From positions 1,054,001-1,118,000 of the forward strand of contig WHVD01000005.1 in NCBI GenBank assembly GCA_015178975.1: a DNA stretch of 64,000 nt. Reading direction: 5' to 3'. Within the stretch, counting starts at the first letter, position 1. Every line of letters starts with the position of its first letter. A model generated the notes under the pieces. That model had not been told where the DNA came from. It did not search any database and saw only the letters and a list, made by a program, of their open reading frames with translations. This document shows positions 1 to 11,884 of this stretch, one piece after another. Source of the DNA: Hysterangium stoloniferum (taxonomy: Eukaryota > Basidiomycota > Agaricomycetes > Hysterangiales > Hysterangiaceae). Made by a program: the position numbers and the translations under genes.

Positions 1-511
1 TCGATGACTCCCCGCTGTTGCCGACTGGAAGGGTGCCGAATTCACGTTGGGCGGGGATAGCGGGGCTTCGAGTGTGAGTCGGGGGAGGGACGCGGATTAT
101 CCCTGTGCGAGAAGACATCTGGGGCACTGGACCCTTCTCTGAACCATTCAGTGTTGCCGATGAACTCCCCGCTGTTTTGGCAGTTCTCTTCTTGTACATC
201 CATCCAAACAAGCGATGAGCCCCGCAGCGCCGAACCATGAATACTCCTACGAGCACGAGTACGAGGATGGTAAGGACGATACCGATGATGACATAGCCTG
301 AGATATTGGGTTTGACATCGGATACTGAGAGGGCGGCAGGGCCTCCTATTCGACCAGATGTGAGTGCTCTCGAGGCTGAAGTAGGACTTGTATTGTGAGC
401 ATCGGGAAGCCAAGCACGGGGAGTAAGTTGGATATACATTAGAGGGGAAAGGAGTGTCTCAAAATTATGGATGAAATAGCCAGGGACAGCGACAACTGAC
501 TGGTTGAGCAA
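1..511 (-). CDS. partial single-pass membrane protein, unidentified
   Basis: A minus-strand frame is open from about position 511 to the left edge, so the C-terminus lies outside the window. The first in-frame ATG is at 439, but the frame is open further upstream (it reads VPGYFIHNF) and a splice acceptor sits at about 512-514, so an upstream exon may exist. The visible part has a Ser/Thr-rich stretch, one strong membrane segment (roughly GYVIIGIVLTILVLVLVGVF) and a basic, Pro/Ser-rich tail, which suggests a surface-anchored protein with a cytoplasmic tail. A TATA-like motif lies near 710. I do not recognise the family. The gene lies downstream of SEC61 gamma on the same strand. Confidence 0.5.
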   Translation of the reverse strand, partial: MLNQSVVAVPGYFIHNFETLLSPLMYIQLTPRAWLPDAHNTSPTSASRALTSGRIGGPAALSVSDVKPNISGYVIIGIVLTILVLVLVGVFMVRRCGAHRLFGWMYKKRTAKTAGSSSATLNGSEKGPVPQMSSRTGIIRVPPPTHTRSPAIPAQREFGTLPVGNSGESS

Positions 512-765
512 CTAACTCTTAACAGTCCATGGAGAGACCACTCAAGAAGCGTTCACTGAACGGCTGACTTCCCGAGGTCTTAATACAACACAAAGCGCTT
601 GTTGGTTCTTTGAGGCGAGGTATAAGTACGCACTCCAGCAAGGCTAGGCACAAAGCAAGCACTTCATCAATCCTGCTCATATGTATATATATCCAGTAGA
701 AAGAGCTTTTTATAATACACAAGTGAAATCCCCCGTCAGGCTCCTCCTCTGGAAAGACCTCAATC

Positions 766-1159
766 TCAGTCATCAGTTGCCTTGCTTGAAAAATATACGT
801 ACACGAGGATGTTATTACTATAAATCATAATGGCTCAAAATTGAGTGAACTGCCATGTATAATGAGCTTACATTGGGATATGGATAAGTTTCACAAAGTA
901 ACCAATAAAACCAATCACTGCGAAACCGATAGCCACTGCCTTGCAGATCTGAGCGAATTCTAGGATATGGTGAGACCATATATCGCGGAATATTAGCTTA
1001 GGAACAGCTCACCCTTCTGAGAGGGCTTGGTGCATCGTGTAATGAACTGACATCACAGTGCTTAGTCCCAAGCGACTTACTTGCGCTACAACGCACCTGA
1101 TTTCCCTCCCGAACAAACTGTTGAGGAATTTCGACGAATTCCTTGATTTTTTCTGACAT
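766..1159 (-). CDS. SSS1: Protein translocation subunit SEC61 gamma (Sss1)
   Basis: This is the small tail-anchored subunit of the ER protein-conducting channel Sec61/SecY. Four short exons are visible. Exon 1 starts [20 protein letters not shown], exon 2 gives [11 protein letters not shown], exon 3 gives [16 protein letters not shown] plus the membrane helix [14 protein letters not shown], and exon 4 reads INNILV followed by a short polar tail before TGA. The first exon, the TKPSQKEF motif and the IHIPINNIL end are hallmarks of the family. The gene is divergent from the PPR gene across about 390 bp. The tail after INNILV is longer and more polar than the usual two or three residues, so the last exon is the least certain part. 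Confidence 0.9.
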
Positions 1160-1549
1160 TGTAGAGGTCAAGTGCGCGTAAAAGGAGCGGATGGAAATGC
1201 GACGTGTAGAAGTTAGGTAAGTGAATCAGGCAAACCAAAATTTCCATATTAGGCATTGGGTCATTAAACGGTGATCTAGTGTACTTATTCCCCTCCAAAG
1301 GTATGTAGCAGCCACAGATATAAGTTAGTAAGCTATCTCTCAAGTCTTTTCTTTAAACTTTTCCTTAGCTTGTGAACCTAGCTGGTCCGAGGTCGCCTTT
1401 GAATACCCTCTCATTTGTACCAGGCGCGATCGAAGAAAGACTTGGGAGCCTGTTTCATGTAGCTCGATTCGTCCTATCATCCGCCAGTGGTTTGCAAAGC
1501 TTTCATTTTCCCTTTCTGGTTGTTTTACTGTCCTGGACCTTGAACTCGG

Positions 1550-4500
1550 ATGGTAGTTTGTACTCGTCAGATACTCTTCCAAGCCAGGGCCATAATCCAG
1601 CAGTCCCTTTACAACCAACAGCTATTTTCCTTATCTTCTCACTTTATTAATTTTCGGAGATATGGACTCCGTGATGGGCCTATTCCTACTGGAAAGCGCA
1701 ACCAATCTACTAAGGCTTCGCCATCGCCTAAGAAACTTACAAGCTTCCAGGAAAGACGGAATATACTTCCCTCTGATCTCCTGGCGGCTATAAATGCGTT
1801 CGAGCAGCAGGTGAATCAAAGGGATCTTAATTACTTCTCCGAACGATATGCAACCCTACGCCAGCATGTCGCAGATCTGGACCGCCATTTGTTAAATCAA
1901 ATCGATCGGAGGGCATTACCGACTCTACTCAGGTCACCGGAGAAAATCCTCGAAAGCGCCATGACTCTTCTGACGACATCTGGTTCCAAAGAGCATGCCT
2001 TACTCCATCGCGACATATTCCGCGACCTAACGGTTGTCTTCCATTCTTCGGTTTTGTCCGACTCCCCTTTGCAATTCTCTGCGAAGGTAATGGATAAGCA
2101 TTTGGATCGCGGAGACTTGGATGCCGTATACGCCACCTATAGCCACATATGCCATCTATGTGGAGCTTTCCCACGTGATGTGACTGCCTTCGACTTTCGA
2201 AGAGTAGAGATATGGATGGACCGGCTTGTTCAGCTTGGAGAGCCTAGGCATATCGAACTTCTACGCCGCATCGTGAGCGATCTACATCGATGCTTTGGTG
2301 TTTTACCCACTCGAGCGCATCATCATGCTATTATTAAAGGCTTTCTAATAGCAGATATGGTCAGCGATGCATGGAAATGGGTGCAACATTTGGAACAGTC
2401 ACAGGAGACACCAAAGGCAACATGGAAATCCAGGCTCAATGTGTTTTCGTGGTTCAGTAACACTGCCGCAAACTCATCAGATGAGAGCTCACTCCGTGGT
2501 GTTGTCCGGCTAACATCTGGAGAGTATGATTTCTTCCTCAACTATTTTTCGAAGGAAGGAGATTTCAGATCCGCGCATATGCTGATGATGCAACTCATTC
2601 AAACCGGCGGAGATGTGGCCCCCAAGCGTCATTCATGGCATCTCTACCTTGCTGCTGCGCTTGCTAGTCCGGAATTGGACATGGGGTCAATACAATCGGT
2701 GCTGGCTGGAATGGAAAAGGCAGGATATGCAGTGAGCCTGAACACGTTGTGCGCTGTCTCTGGCAGATGGCCAATTGAGAAATGGGTCACGGATCTTCGA
2801 TTACGATCGATCACACCGTACACTCGTCCTAGAACCCAAAGACACGACGGGGACGTCGAGGATGTAGATATTCTGCCAGAGGTTATCCCTCTCAATAAGC
2901 CGAAAGTACCGCTATTAGTGCCTTCGCTCATCTCAGACACACCAGTGGTGAAAGAAAATGTAGACACTATGGCCGTTGAAGCGGACCTGGACACCTCTGA
3001 CTCTCAAACAGTCCCTATAGACATGCCTTCAAACATATCCGTGAATACATCATCAGAGAATGCCCACGACACTAGCACACGCGCCGCTGATATTCAAAAC
3101 ATCGAGGTACAGCCTATTGTACATTCGAAATCAGAATCCGACCCAGCGACTCAGGCGAATGACGTATCCGCTCACGGTGGACAGTTTGGCATTGCTAACT
3201 CCCTTTCGTACGCCAACATTGACGATCATAATACGCATGTTGAAGAGGATCACCACGTAGGCTTGCAAGTTGATACAGAATATCCCGATAATACCATTCC
3301 AGACCATATCACCAACCTACTGGACAATGGACACCATATCCCTGTCACCGACGCAATCTCTGATTATAAACAACTCCGCCGGGGTACCAAACTCAGGATT
3401 CGGATCATGAAAACGTCGACATACGACGCATCGAGTGCTCTATTGGCCTATAAAGAATATGTTAAACTCCCAGGAATACCGCGACCAGATATCGAGCTTG
3501 CAGACGCTCTTATCACGATCCTGTGTCAAGGTTCCGTGAGATCACCATCTAAGGCGCATGTCCTGCAAGCGGTCCAAGTTTATGAGGACTTCGTTAAACC
3601 CTCCGCAGGTTCTTTTGAGGGCCAGGAGGCCAAGGAATACGCACGCTTGTGTAATATATTGATACGGGCTTTAACTGGGATCCCGGCCAAGTCTATTGTG
3701 GAGAATGATCTGGCCTCTGAAGAGCGGTGTGCTACAGAAACAAAGCGGCTCTTGTCGGATATGAAGAGTCTCGGCATCTGGCCGGATGAACGGACAATCT
3801 GCTCTACTATTTTACATCGATTTCGCGTTGCAGGCAGCCATAAGGAAGCGCTTACATGCTATATCTCATTCACATCTGAATTGGAGGCAATGATCCCTCA
3901 AGCCCGCCGGGATGTCCAGCTGAAACAATTGCCCTGGCAAAAAACACCGGTCTTAAGCCGCTCTACGTGTAAAGCTGTCTTAAATGCATTCGGTGAACTC
4001 AGTTTCCCGAGTTCGCCGGTTACGCCTGCACGGATGTGGTTCTCGATGTTATCCGACATGTGCTCCAGGAGCTTTGCCGTTGGCGTGGCAGACTACACCC
4101 GTTATCTTGGAAACATCCTGTCCAAGAAGGTGTCCCCTTTGGCACTGCACTGGGATGCCATCGGAGTCGAATCCCCCGATGGTGAGGAGAAACGCATCAA
4201 ATCAATGTATGCGTCCGTGAAGTACCTGCATAGAAAACTAGCCATTGACATTAACATCGTCCCCGACGCTATACTGCTAAACACGCTAATGAACGCATAC
4301 CAGCATCTGGGAGCGTTTGATGATGCAGTGAAGGTCTTCAACACGATTTGGGTGACAGACCGTGCAAACAGTGTAACGCCCATTATCGCATTCGACGCGT
4401 GCGGGTATGCAAGACGCAGTCACGAGGCCGCTATAATATGGGGCATGTTCGTCCGACGGGGCTGGAAATTTGACAAGAAAGCGCTGGATACATGGGTGGA

Positions 4501-4726
4501 GTGTCTATGCCGTTTAGGGGAAGTTGATACGGCGTGCAAGTTCGTCTGTCTAACAATGGGAAAGGACAATGCAGGCTATGATAGCCACGGCAGTACACTG
4601 CCAGACGAACATACTTGTGCCATTCTGCTGAAGCTTTCATGGACCGTGGGGCAGTCGGCGGATGTTAAAGATAAGATACGTGTATATCTGCCACATGTAT
4701 GGCGAAATATATCCGCACAAAGATAG
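1550..4726 (+). CDS. Large mitochondrial PPR-like protein
   Basis: A single uninterrupted frame of 1058 residues starts at ATG 1550. The first 60 residues are rich in Arg, Ser and Gln and nearly free of acidic residues, as in a mitochondrial presequence. The N-terminal and C-terminal thirds are helical, with degenerate pentatricopeptide-like repeats: for example PDAILLNTLMNAYQHLGAFD followed by DAVKVFNTIW near residues 905-935, and the following helical pairs up to the C-terminus. Residues of about 440-590 form a polar, probably disordered linker. PPR proteins bind organellar RNA and act in processing, stability or translation. The exact role here is unknown. The absence of introns over 3.2 kb stands out beside the intron-rich neighbours. 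Confidence 0.8.
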   Translation: MVVCTRQILFQARAIIQQSLYNQQLFSLSSHFINFRRYGLRDGPIPTGKRNQSTKASPSPKKLTSFQERRNILPSDLLAAINAFEQQVNQRDLNYFSERYATLRQHVADLDRHLLNQIDRRALPTLLRSPEKILESAMTLLTTSGSKEHALLHRDIFRDLTVVFHSSVLSDSPLQFSAKVMDKHLDRGDLDAVYATYSHICHLCGAFPRDVTAFDFRRVEIWMDRLVQLGEPRHIELLRRIVSDLHRCFGVLPTRAHHHAIIKGFLIADMVSDAWKWVQHLEQSQETPKATWKSRLNVFSWFSNTAANSSDESSLRGVVRLTSGEYDFFLNYFSKEGDFRSAHMLMMQLIQTGGDVAPKRHSWHLYLAAALASPELDMGSIQSVLAGMEKAGYAVSLNTLCAVSGRWPIEKWVTDLRLRSITPYTRPRTQRHDGDVEDVDILPEVIPLNKPKVPLLVPSLISDTPVVKENVDTMAVEADLDTSDSQTVPIDMPSNISVNTSSENAHDTSTRAADIQNIEVQPIVHSKSESDPATQANDVSAHGGQFGIANSLSYANIDDHNTHVEEDHHVGLQVDTEYPDNTIPDHITNLLDNGHHIPVTDAISDYKQLRRGTKLRIRIMKTSTYDASSALLAYKEYVKLPGIPRPDIELADALITILCQGSVRSPSKAHVLQAVQVYEDFVKPSAGSFEGQEAKEYARLCNILIRALTGIPAKSIVENDLASEERCATETKRLLSDMKSLGIWPDERTICSTILHRFRVAGSHKEALTCYISFTSELEAMIPQARRDVQLKQLPWQKTPVLSRSTCKAVLNAFGELSFPSSPVTPARMWFSMLSDMCSRSFAVGVADYTRYLGNILSKKVSPLALHWDAIGVESPDGEEKRIKSMYASVKYLHRKLAIDINIVPDAILLNTLMNAYQHLGAFDDAVKVFNTIWVTDRANSVTPIIAFDACGYARRSHEAAIIWGMFVRRGWKFDKKALDTWVECLCRLGEVDTACKFVCLTMGKDNAGYDSHGSTLPDEHTCAILLKLSWTVGQSADVKDKIRVYLPHVWRNISAQR

Positions 4727-4942
4727 TTGCAATATGACATGTTTATGATCTCGGCAAAGCAGATACAATACATGTCAGTCTTTGGTTGAACAATGCAGTA
4801 TAATATTAGTCTATGAAAATGAAAGACAAATCCAATGAGGGTCATATGATGTAGTTCGTGCTTCTATTAGGTGTGGCTCAATTCCTCGACCGATGAACAG
4901 TCACACTGAAAGGCAATGTGAGCCGAGAACAACAAGTGATTT

Positions 4943-7900
4943 TCAAATACGTACAATTAAATTCATGTCGCCATAAGCTATTAACATATCGTAAGTCTGA
5001 CGGTACAAGAAATCACGTAAGAAACGTACTATCATCGATTCGGGAAACAGTGGGCCAGAATTTGCGTTCACGGAGATGGGGAAGAGGATATACAGCAGTT
5101 GCCCGGGAGTATGGACTACGAAACGAAAATGGGGCTGAGAGCCTGAATTTGTAAACATCCAGTCTATCAACTCACCGATTCCACTCTGCATCAGATAGCG
5201 CAATTATTGACACTGGATGGGGAGCTCTCTTTAGTACGTTATTATCCTTCGGTTGCTTCCCGGTTATGATATCCTCTGCCTCCTGCCGGATAGAAATCAT
5301 GGCATCACAGAACCTGTTATAATTGATATCGGAGGACAGATGTATCAAACTTGACCACTTACTTATCCAGTTCTTCGAGTGATTCAGACTCTGTAGGCTC
5401 AATGAGCATACAGGTTGAAATAGGCCAGGAACATGTTGGCGGATGAAATCCATAATCCTGGGAAAAGGCTTCAAACACGACAAAAGGTTGTCGTTCAAAA
5501 TATCATACCTGTAGTCGTTTAGCAAAATCAGTCACCTTCAAACCGGCCTTCTTGTCAAATTCGGCCAGATCAATGAGTAGTTCGTGTGCTACACGATTGT
5601 TCTTGTTTTTATACCGTATATTATAGTGATTCGTAAGGCGATAGGCAATATAGTTGGCATTCAGGAGAGCAATCTTAGAAGAATCTGCCAGTCCTTTGCA
5701 GCCCAGCATCTTTATATATGCCCAAGAGATAATAAGGATCGAGGCGCTACCCCAGGGTGCTGCAGATACTGCGCCAATCGGTGAAGATCCGCCAACTGGT
5801 ATAATGGGATGAGAGGGTAGGAATGGTGCAAGATGCTCTGCAACACAGATTGGTCTTTCGAGATGTAAGTATAAACCATTAGATGGATTCTAATAGCTTA
5901 CCCAACACCTGGACCCCCACCACCATGCGGGCTTATGGAAGTTCAGCGGCAATGTACAGAAACGTGATACAGAAATACGCACATGGCAAATGTTTTATGC
6001 AGGTTCAAATGACATACATCGCTACCGCAAGTCGCTGGATCGGTTAAACTGACCTGCGCATTAAGATTGGCACCTGAAGAGCACATTAGCCAAGGAACCA
6101 AAAGAAGATGAAGTGTGAGCACCATCAAGATATACTTGTCCGCCGTAATCATGTGTTATCTTGCATGCCTATGACAACACGTGAGGGAAATTCTAAGCCG
6201 CTCATAAAAGCCAACTTACTATTTGTACGCCTTCTTCGAACACGCCATAAGTCGATGGATAAGTAATCTTTATGAAGTGTGAGCAGGGCCATGCCAAAAA
6301 TGATGTGATGGCTTACCATAAATGCGGCGAGGTTGTGACTATGCTTGTCGGCCTTTTCTTTCAGATCTTGCAAATCAAGGGTACCGTCTATGTGCGTCTT
6401 CACGGGTACAACCTTCAGCCCAGCCATAACAGCAGACTTCATAACAGATCAAGCTTTTGCATTTTGCAGACGTTTGAATACTCACTGCTGGATTGGTCCC
6501 ATGTGCACTAACAGGGATTAAACAGATGTCACGGTGCTTATCACCACGGGACTCGTGATATGCTCTGATGACAGTCAAGCCGGCATATTCGCCCGCCGCA
6601 CCCGAGTTTGGTTGGAGCGAACAAGCATGGAAACCTGTAATTCTGCAAAGATCCGCCTCTAGTTCCTGAATGGAGGTCATCAATTAGACACACCGAAAAA
6701 TACCAAAATCACGAACTTTGAAAATCTGGGCGTAGCCTTTCGCCTGCTCCATGGGGACAAAGGGGTGGATCGTACTGAATTCAGGCCACGTCAAAGGTAT
6801 CATGCTACTGGTGCTATTCAGTTTCATCGTACAACTCCCAAGTGGGATCATCGCGTGAACCAGAGATAAATCTTTTTCCTGAAGATGATGGATGTAGCGA
6901 AGCATCTCTGTCTCCGAGTGATGCGTATTGAAGACAGGCTGGGAGAGATAATCCGACTCTCGTGCGATGGAGGTTGGAAAAGAAAATGACATAGTGGAAG
7001 GATGAATCATAAGAGTTTCGAGAGAAACGACAGTGCAGTCAGCAGCCAATGCAAAAACATTGATGATGTCAACCAGGTCACCAGGAGACACACTCTCGTC
7101 GAGAGTAATACCAACAACCTTGTCATCAATGTTACGAAGGTTGATCCCCATATTTACGGCAATCTTGTGAAGACGTCCCGCTTCTTGTGCGGCAGAAGTT
7201 ACATCGATTGTCAACGTATCGAAATATGCTCCGGAATTCAATACTTTATAACCAAAATCTTCGAGTTTCGTCTTCAGGAGGTGTGTATACGCGTGGACTT
7301 TCATGGCAATACGCTTGAGGCCGGTGGGGCCATGATACACTGCGTACATGGCAGCCATATTTGCGAGCAGCGCCTGACTGGTACAGATGTTACTGGTGGC
7401 CTTTTCTCGACGAATATGTTGCTCCCTCGCTGTAGGTAAACGAATCAAATTACCATAAGCAACATATGTGAGAATGACGCACTTTGCAAAGCAAGCCTAT
7501 ATGCAGGCTTCCCAGTAACATCCTTGCTCCTTCCAATCAATCGACCAGGCATTTTGCGCTTCAATTTGTCCGTAGTAGCAAAGAAGGCAGCATGAGGCCC
7601 ACCATAACCTGTGGGAACACCAAAGCGAGCTGACGATCCAAAAACAATATCTGCTCCCCATTCACCTGGAGGCTTCAACAGCGTCAATGCCAATAGATCA
7701 GTTGCAACAATCACAAGTGCTCCAGTTTCGTGGACACTTTGTGAAACAGACGCCAAATCTCGAATAGAACCATTCACATCAGGATATTGAACGAGAATGC
7801 CGCATACGTCCGAACTCTCTATGTCTGTCTTCGACAGGGAAGAGGCATCACCAACTATAAGATTGATTCCAAAACCTACACAACGCGTTCGAAGAACACC

Positions 7901-8688
7901 AATTGTTTGTGGCGAGACAGCATTATCAACAAAGAAGTTGCGCCTTTTCGAAACTGAGTTTGCAAACGACATAACCATAGCTTCTGCAGCAGCTGTTGCC
8001 TCATCGAGTAGGGAGGCATTAGCGATGTCCATGCCAGTCAATGACATAACCATAGTTTGAAAGTTAACAAGTGATTCCAGCCGGCCTATGAGGAGTTGAG
8101 ACAGCGGAAGCTCTGGTTTTGAATGAGAACCTACCCTGAGCGATTTCAGGTTGGTATGGCGTGTATGGGGTATACCAACTGGGATTTTCCATAACCTAAA
8201 ATATAACGAAGTTAAGTCCACCAGTATTCGTTGTGCAACGCAGAAAACCTGACATTACGAAGTATAACAGGGGGCACAACAGCATTATGGTATCCCATTC
8301 CGATGTACGACCTCATTAGTTTATTTTGTGCACCTATTTGCTTCGCCTTCTGAAAGAGTTCTGATTCACTTAATGGTACGATAGCTTCATTGTTGGTGGG
8401 ATTGGACAACAACCGGATGGTGGGAGGCACAGTATCGTGGACGAAGTCCTCCATAGACGTGTACCCTAATTTGAAGAGCATTTTGGCAGCCTCATCACCG
8501 TCTGGGCCAATATGACGATTCGAGAACGTGTCAAGTGGCGCAAAGAACTCGTTGCTTGGTGTCGCAAAAGTCCGTGAACTGCCTCCGTTGGTGAAGCATA
8601 GAATGCCACGATACTTATTACTTTGTTTGGATAAAAAATGTCTGACAGTCGAATGAATGCCTGAACGTAGTCTCAAGGCGTTCGCCAT
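4943..8688 (-). CDS. GCV2: Glycine decarboxylase P protein, mitochondrial
   Basis: This is the PLP-dependent subunit of the glycine cleavage system. It decarboxylates glycine and passes the aminomethyl group to lipoylated H protein in the mitochondrial matrix. The start at ATG 8688 ([15 protein letters not shown]) gives an Arg/Ser-rich presequence, followed by SNRHIGPD, the family N-terminal motif. Further on are [63 protein letters not shown] and [10 protein letters not shown]. The PLP lysine lies in CHLNLHKTF near position 6000, and an intron splits it from the following [10 protein letters not shown]. The C-terminus is [14 protein letters not shown], then TYGDMNLI and TGA at 4943. There are many short introns. 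The neighbour downstream is convergent with the PPR gene. Confidence 0.93.
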
Positions 8689-9083
8689 TGCTTGAAGCAA
8701 TTCGACTGCTTCGAGTCACAACAGGGAAGATAGAGGTTAAAAATAAGAGACAACGACGACGACCACTTTTCCATAATAACTGTAACGTCCCATTCCACCG
8801 AGCCATCCACCGAGCCAAATGTCTCTAACATTGAGTTCATCTACGAGCAGGACAGTAAAGGGGCGGAAATACCCGGAACCCGGGTAAAAATATTTTACAC
8901 GGAGTTATAATTTAGGTTGTACTCGGTTGCGATCATATCTTCAGCTATTCCTCCATAAGCGCCAAGATATCAATATATGCCCAACGAATAAACGATATAA
9001 CTGCAAGATCGTCGGAATAGCGCCTGTCCAGCCAAAAAAAAAAAAAAATGAGGTCGCTACAGAGATAAGAAGCATACTTGGGC

Positions 9084-11525
9084 CTACATCGGCAATTCTT
9101 CTGGAGATTGTTCAAAGACTCCGTGAATTCCTTCTTGATCAACCAATTGACCAAGAAGTTTCATTACTGCATTAGCACTTTGTATATTACTTTCTGTCAG
9201 TTTTGTTTGATAATAGGTTGCGAGCTCTTCCAAAGCCGAGAGTTGAGCCGATCCACGGGGCGTCAATGAGTTTCGTTTATTTGTCTGGTGTTTTAAGTTA
9301 TTGAGCAGTTCATGCTGTTTGGTGAAGGTTGTTCTGGCACGAACAAGCTCGTACTGTGAAACGGTCTAGACCTCTTAATGGCACATTCAAAATGAGACAA
9401 CACGCACCACCAACTGATGTAACGACTGAGGTGAAGGTAAAAATCGTTCCGATGACCGTACCACATAATCAAGCAGGAAGATGACCTAATATATAGACTT
9501 AGCTGTGGGATGTATAGAGCCTAATTTAAAACTTACTTCCTGAACCAGCTCGTCCACTTTCGCGATCGATTTGAGAGACCCGATTTGATTTGCTGAAAAC
9601 TCTAGAACTAAAATCAATGACCGCCAAAGTTCTTCCCAGAGGTATTCTGAACGCAGTAGAACGATCAGTGACAAGCAGATGCAATTTGCCCTTTCTGACC
9701 TATCCGTAGTTTCTCCACGCTTAGATGACGTAAAATACGGTTTACTATTCTTATACACATTCTGCAAAACAAATAAATGATTTATTACAAGTTAAGAGGA
9801 TTTCTTACAAATAAGACAAGACTTCCAATCGTTTATGCAAATTATGTCGTAGCCAAAGGACACAGCAGTCCAATACAGCGCATACAGGTGGCCTTGCAGA
9901 TGCAATATACGGGAGATATGGCGGTCGCTATACAAGAGCATTTCCTGTATAAGTAATCATAAAACTGCGATTGGTCTAATTGAAAGCATGCCTGTCTGCA
10001 AAGATGTACGTCATTTTGGTCCGCTGGTCGGGGCTGACAAAGTGCATGGACAATATCGGCATCCTCTACCACGACTAATAAAGTTGACAGACTAAGGTAC
10101 GCGTATCCCAAAGAGCGTGGGGAGGATGCCGATGATGCATGAGTGAGTATATACGATGACAGTGATATCAAAGAGTCGGGGAGCGAGATTATGGCCTGCG
10201 GGGAAGACTCTGAAAACGGAGATTGGAACACCTTCCTAAATGTGCTATTATAATGTAGGAAATCATGTAATGGTAAAAGCACCACAGCGGCCTCGATTGG
10301 CCTATGTATAATATTTGAAAAAATGCTCATAGTGTAGTACAATAACGCCTTACTGTTGTTTAAACAAATCCTTAGGGGGGTCGACGGGAGTGGCAGAGAG
10401 AGCACGATCAGGCCTTAGGGCTGTGACAAACGATGTGAAAGATGTCGCCAAGGAAGGCGCCGAGTCATCCAGGATGCTCTGATACGCACTAGCATAGAGC
10501 ATCAATATATTGCACTTTAAGATGCGGCTAGTTGCGACTTTTCTACGTACCTTACTGCCTTTTGTGCAGCATACGCTACTATCCACCCAATTCTCGCAAT
10601 CAAAACTTCATCATCTGCTTGCTTGACCTGATTCAAATAAGGATTTGTTTTCGCCGCATCTGACTTGTGAAAATTCGACAAAAGACAGAGTGAAAGAGTA
10701 GTTTCGAAAGTGAATGGCTGAGTTTGGGGGGAAAGTATGAGCTGCACGATAATAAACCAATTAGCATATTCAGGGTGAAATTAAGCAGACAAGTGCTTAC
10801 TGAAACCAGCGAAGGATATAAATTTCGCCGTAGAAAATAAGCTCCAGGACTGAGTTGTTTTACTCCGCACATAAATATTAATACCAGTTGAAGAACCCTG
10901 TGTTTTGATTTTACTAATGCCGGGAAAGGCAACTAGCCTATATCTCAATTCCTTCTTTGAAAAGATATAAGACCCTAACCGACTCACCAGGGGCGTCTTC
11001 ATCTTTCAAAATGTCATCAATAGTCTTGGTGAAACTCTGGATATACATATCAGTTTGTATGTAACGTATGCTGAACCATTTTTAAAAACATACAGCAAAC
11101 CACACATCGCTTTGCACGACTCCTCCAGCATATACATCCATTATCTCCCATCCGGTCATTTGCTTGTTTAATGTGCCACGGACAAATATCACTAGCGTTT
11201 CTAGCGCATTGGCACTCACAATGCTTCCGCATGGTGAATTACTGAGATGCAACAGCGAACGACGACAAAGCAAGTTTAGAAATGGCTTCATCGGCCCTAG
11301 ACAATCTTCTTGACTAAAACTGTTTAGTTTTGTTGACAACCAGGTGGTGTCTACATCTAGGGAGAACAAATCAATCCACCATTGGTCTTGATCTACCGTC
11401 TTTAGATGAGCTGGAGTGAACTAGAAACAGGGCACGTAAGAGCTCGTTCCAAACTGTAGATTAATTCTCACTTGAAACAGACTCTCATATGTAATAACGA
11501 ATTTGGATTTCAGTGTAGCAGACAT
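9084..11525 (-). CDS. ARMH3-like (UPF0588/DUF1741) armadillo-helical protein
   Basis: The first exon starts MSATLKSKFVITYESLFQ at ATG 11525. It is followed by exons carrying LKTVDQDQWWIDLF, SLLHLSNSPCGSIVSANALE and TLVIFVRGTLNKQ, then an all-helical middle and the motif EYLWEELWRSLILVLEFSAN near 9600. The last exon ends EELPM and TAG at 9084. The ELW(R/S)(A/S)LI...L motif followed by a helical C-terminal domain resembles animal ARMH3 (C10orf76) and the fission yeast UPF0588 protein, which are membrane-associated and, in animals, partner GBF1/PI4KB at the Golgi. The assignment rests on remembered motifs, and the exon borders between 9.5 and 11 kb are approximate. A GC-rich minisatellite lies immediately upstream of the start codon. 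Confidence 0.7.
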
Positions 11526-11530
11526 TATAA

Positions 11531-11706
11531 TGCGTGCGCGGTAGATGGGAGCAGGTGCGCGGTGGATGGGTGCAGGTGCGCCGTGTATGGTGCGCGGTGG
11601 ATGGGAGCAGGTGCGCGGTGGATGGGTGCGGGTGGATGGGGTGCGCGGTGGATGGGGTGCAGATGGATGGGGTGTGCGGTGGATAGGAGCAGGTGCGCGG
11701 TGGATG
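11531..11706. repeat. GC-rich minisatellite upstream of ARMH3
   Basis: About nine imperfect head-to-tail units of 10-21 bp share the core gcgcggtggatgggagca or gcgcggtggatggg. The array starts a few bases upstream of the ARMH3 start codon, so it lies in its 5' leader or core promoter, and about 180 bp upstream of the IMP dehydrogenase start. Open frames through it are by-products of the repeat. Confidence 0.9.
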
Positions 11707-11818
11707 GAATTTTCGCGTGAGTGACAAAAAACACGCCGATTGGCGACTTTACTATATATGGATGGATATGATCATACTCTGCTTGCTTTGTACATATTTG
11801 GTTCCAGCGCCAATCGAT

Positions 11819-11826
11819 TATATAAA
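11819..11826 (+). promoter_or_regulatory. TATA box of the IMP dehydrogenase gene
   Basis: The perfect motif tatataaa lies 59 bp before the ATG at 11885, a normal distance for a basidiomycete TATA promoter with a short leader. It sits between the minisatellite and the gene. Confidence 0.55.
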
Positions 11827-11884
11827 CAATTCAAATTACAAAAGTTTTCTACCGGCCTCAGAGCCCCTCCACCTCATTCTCTCA

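Noticed and set aside
11485-11734. Pro/His-rich frames over the minisatellite upstream of ARMH3
   Set aside because: These are by-products of the GC-rich tandem repeat on the minus strand.
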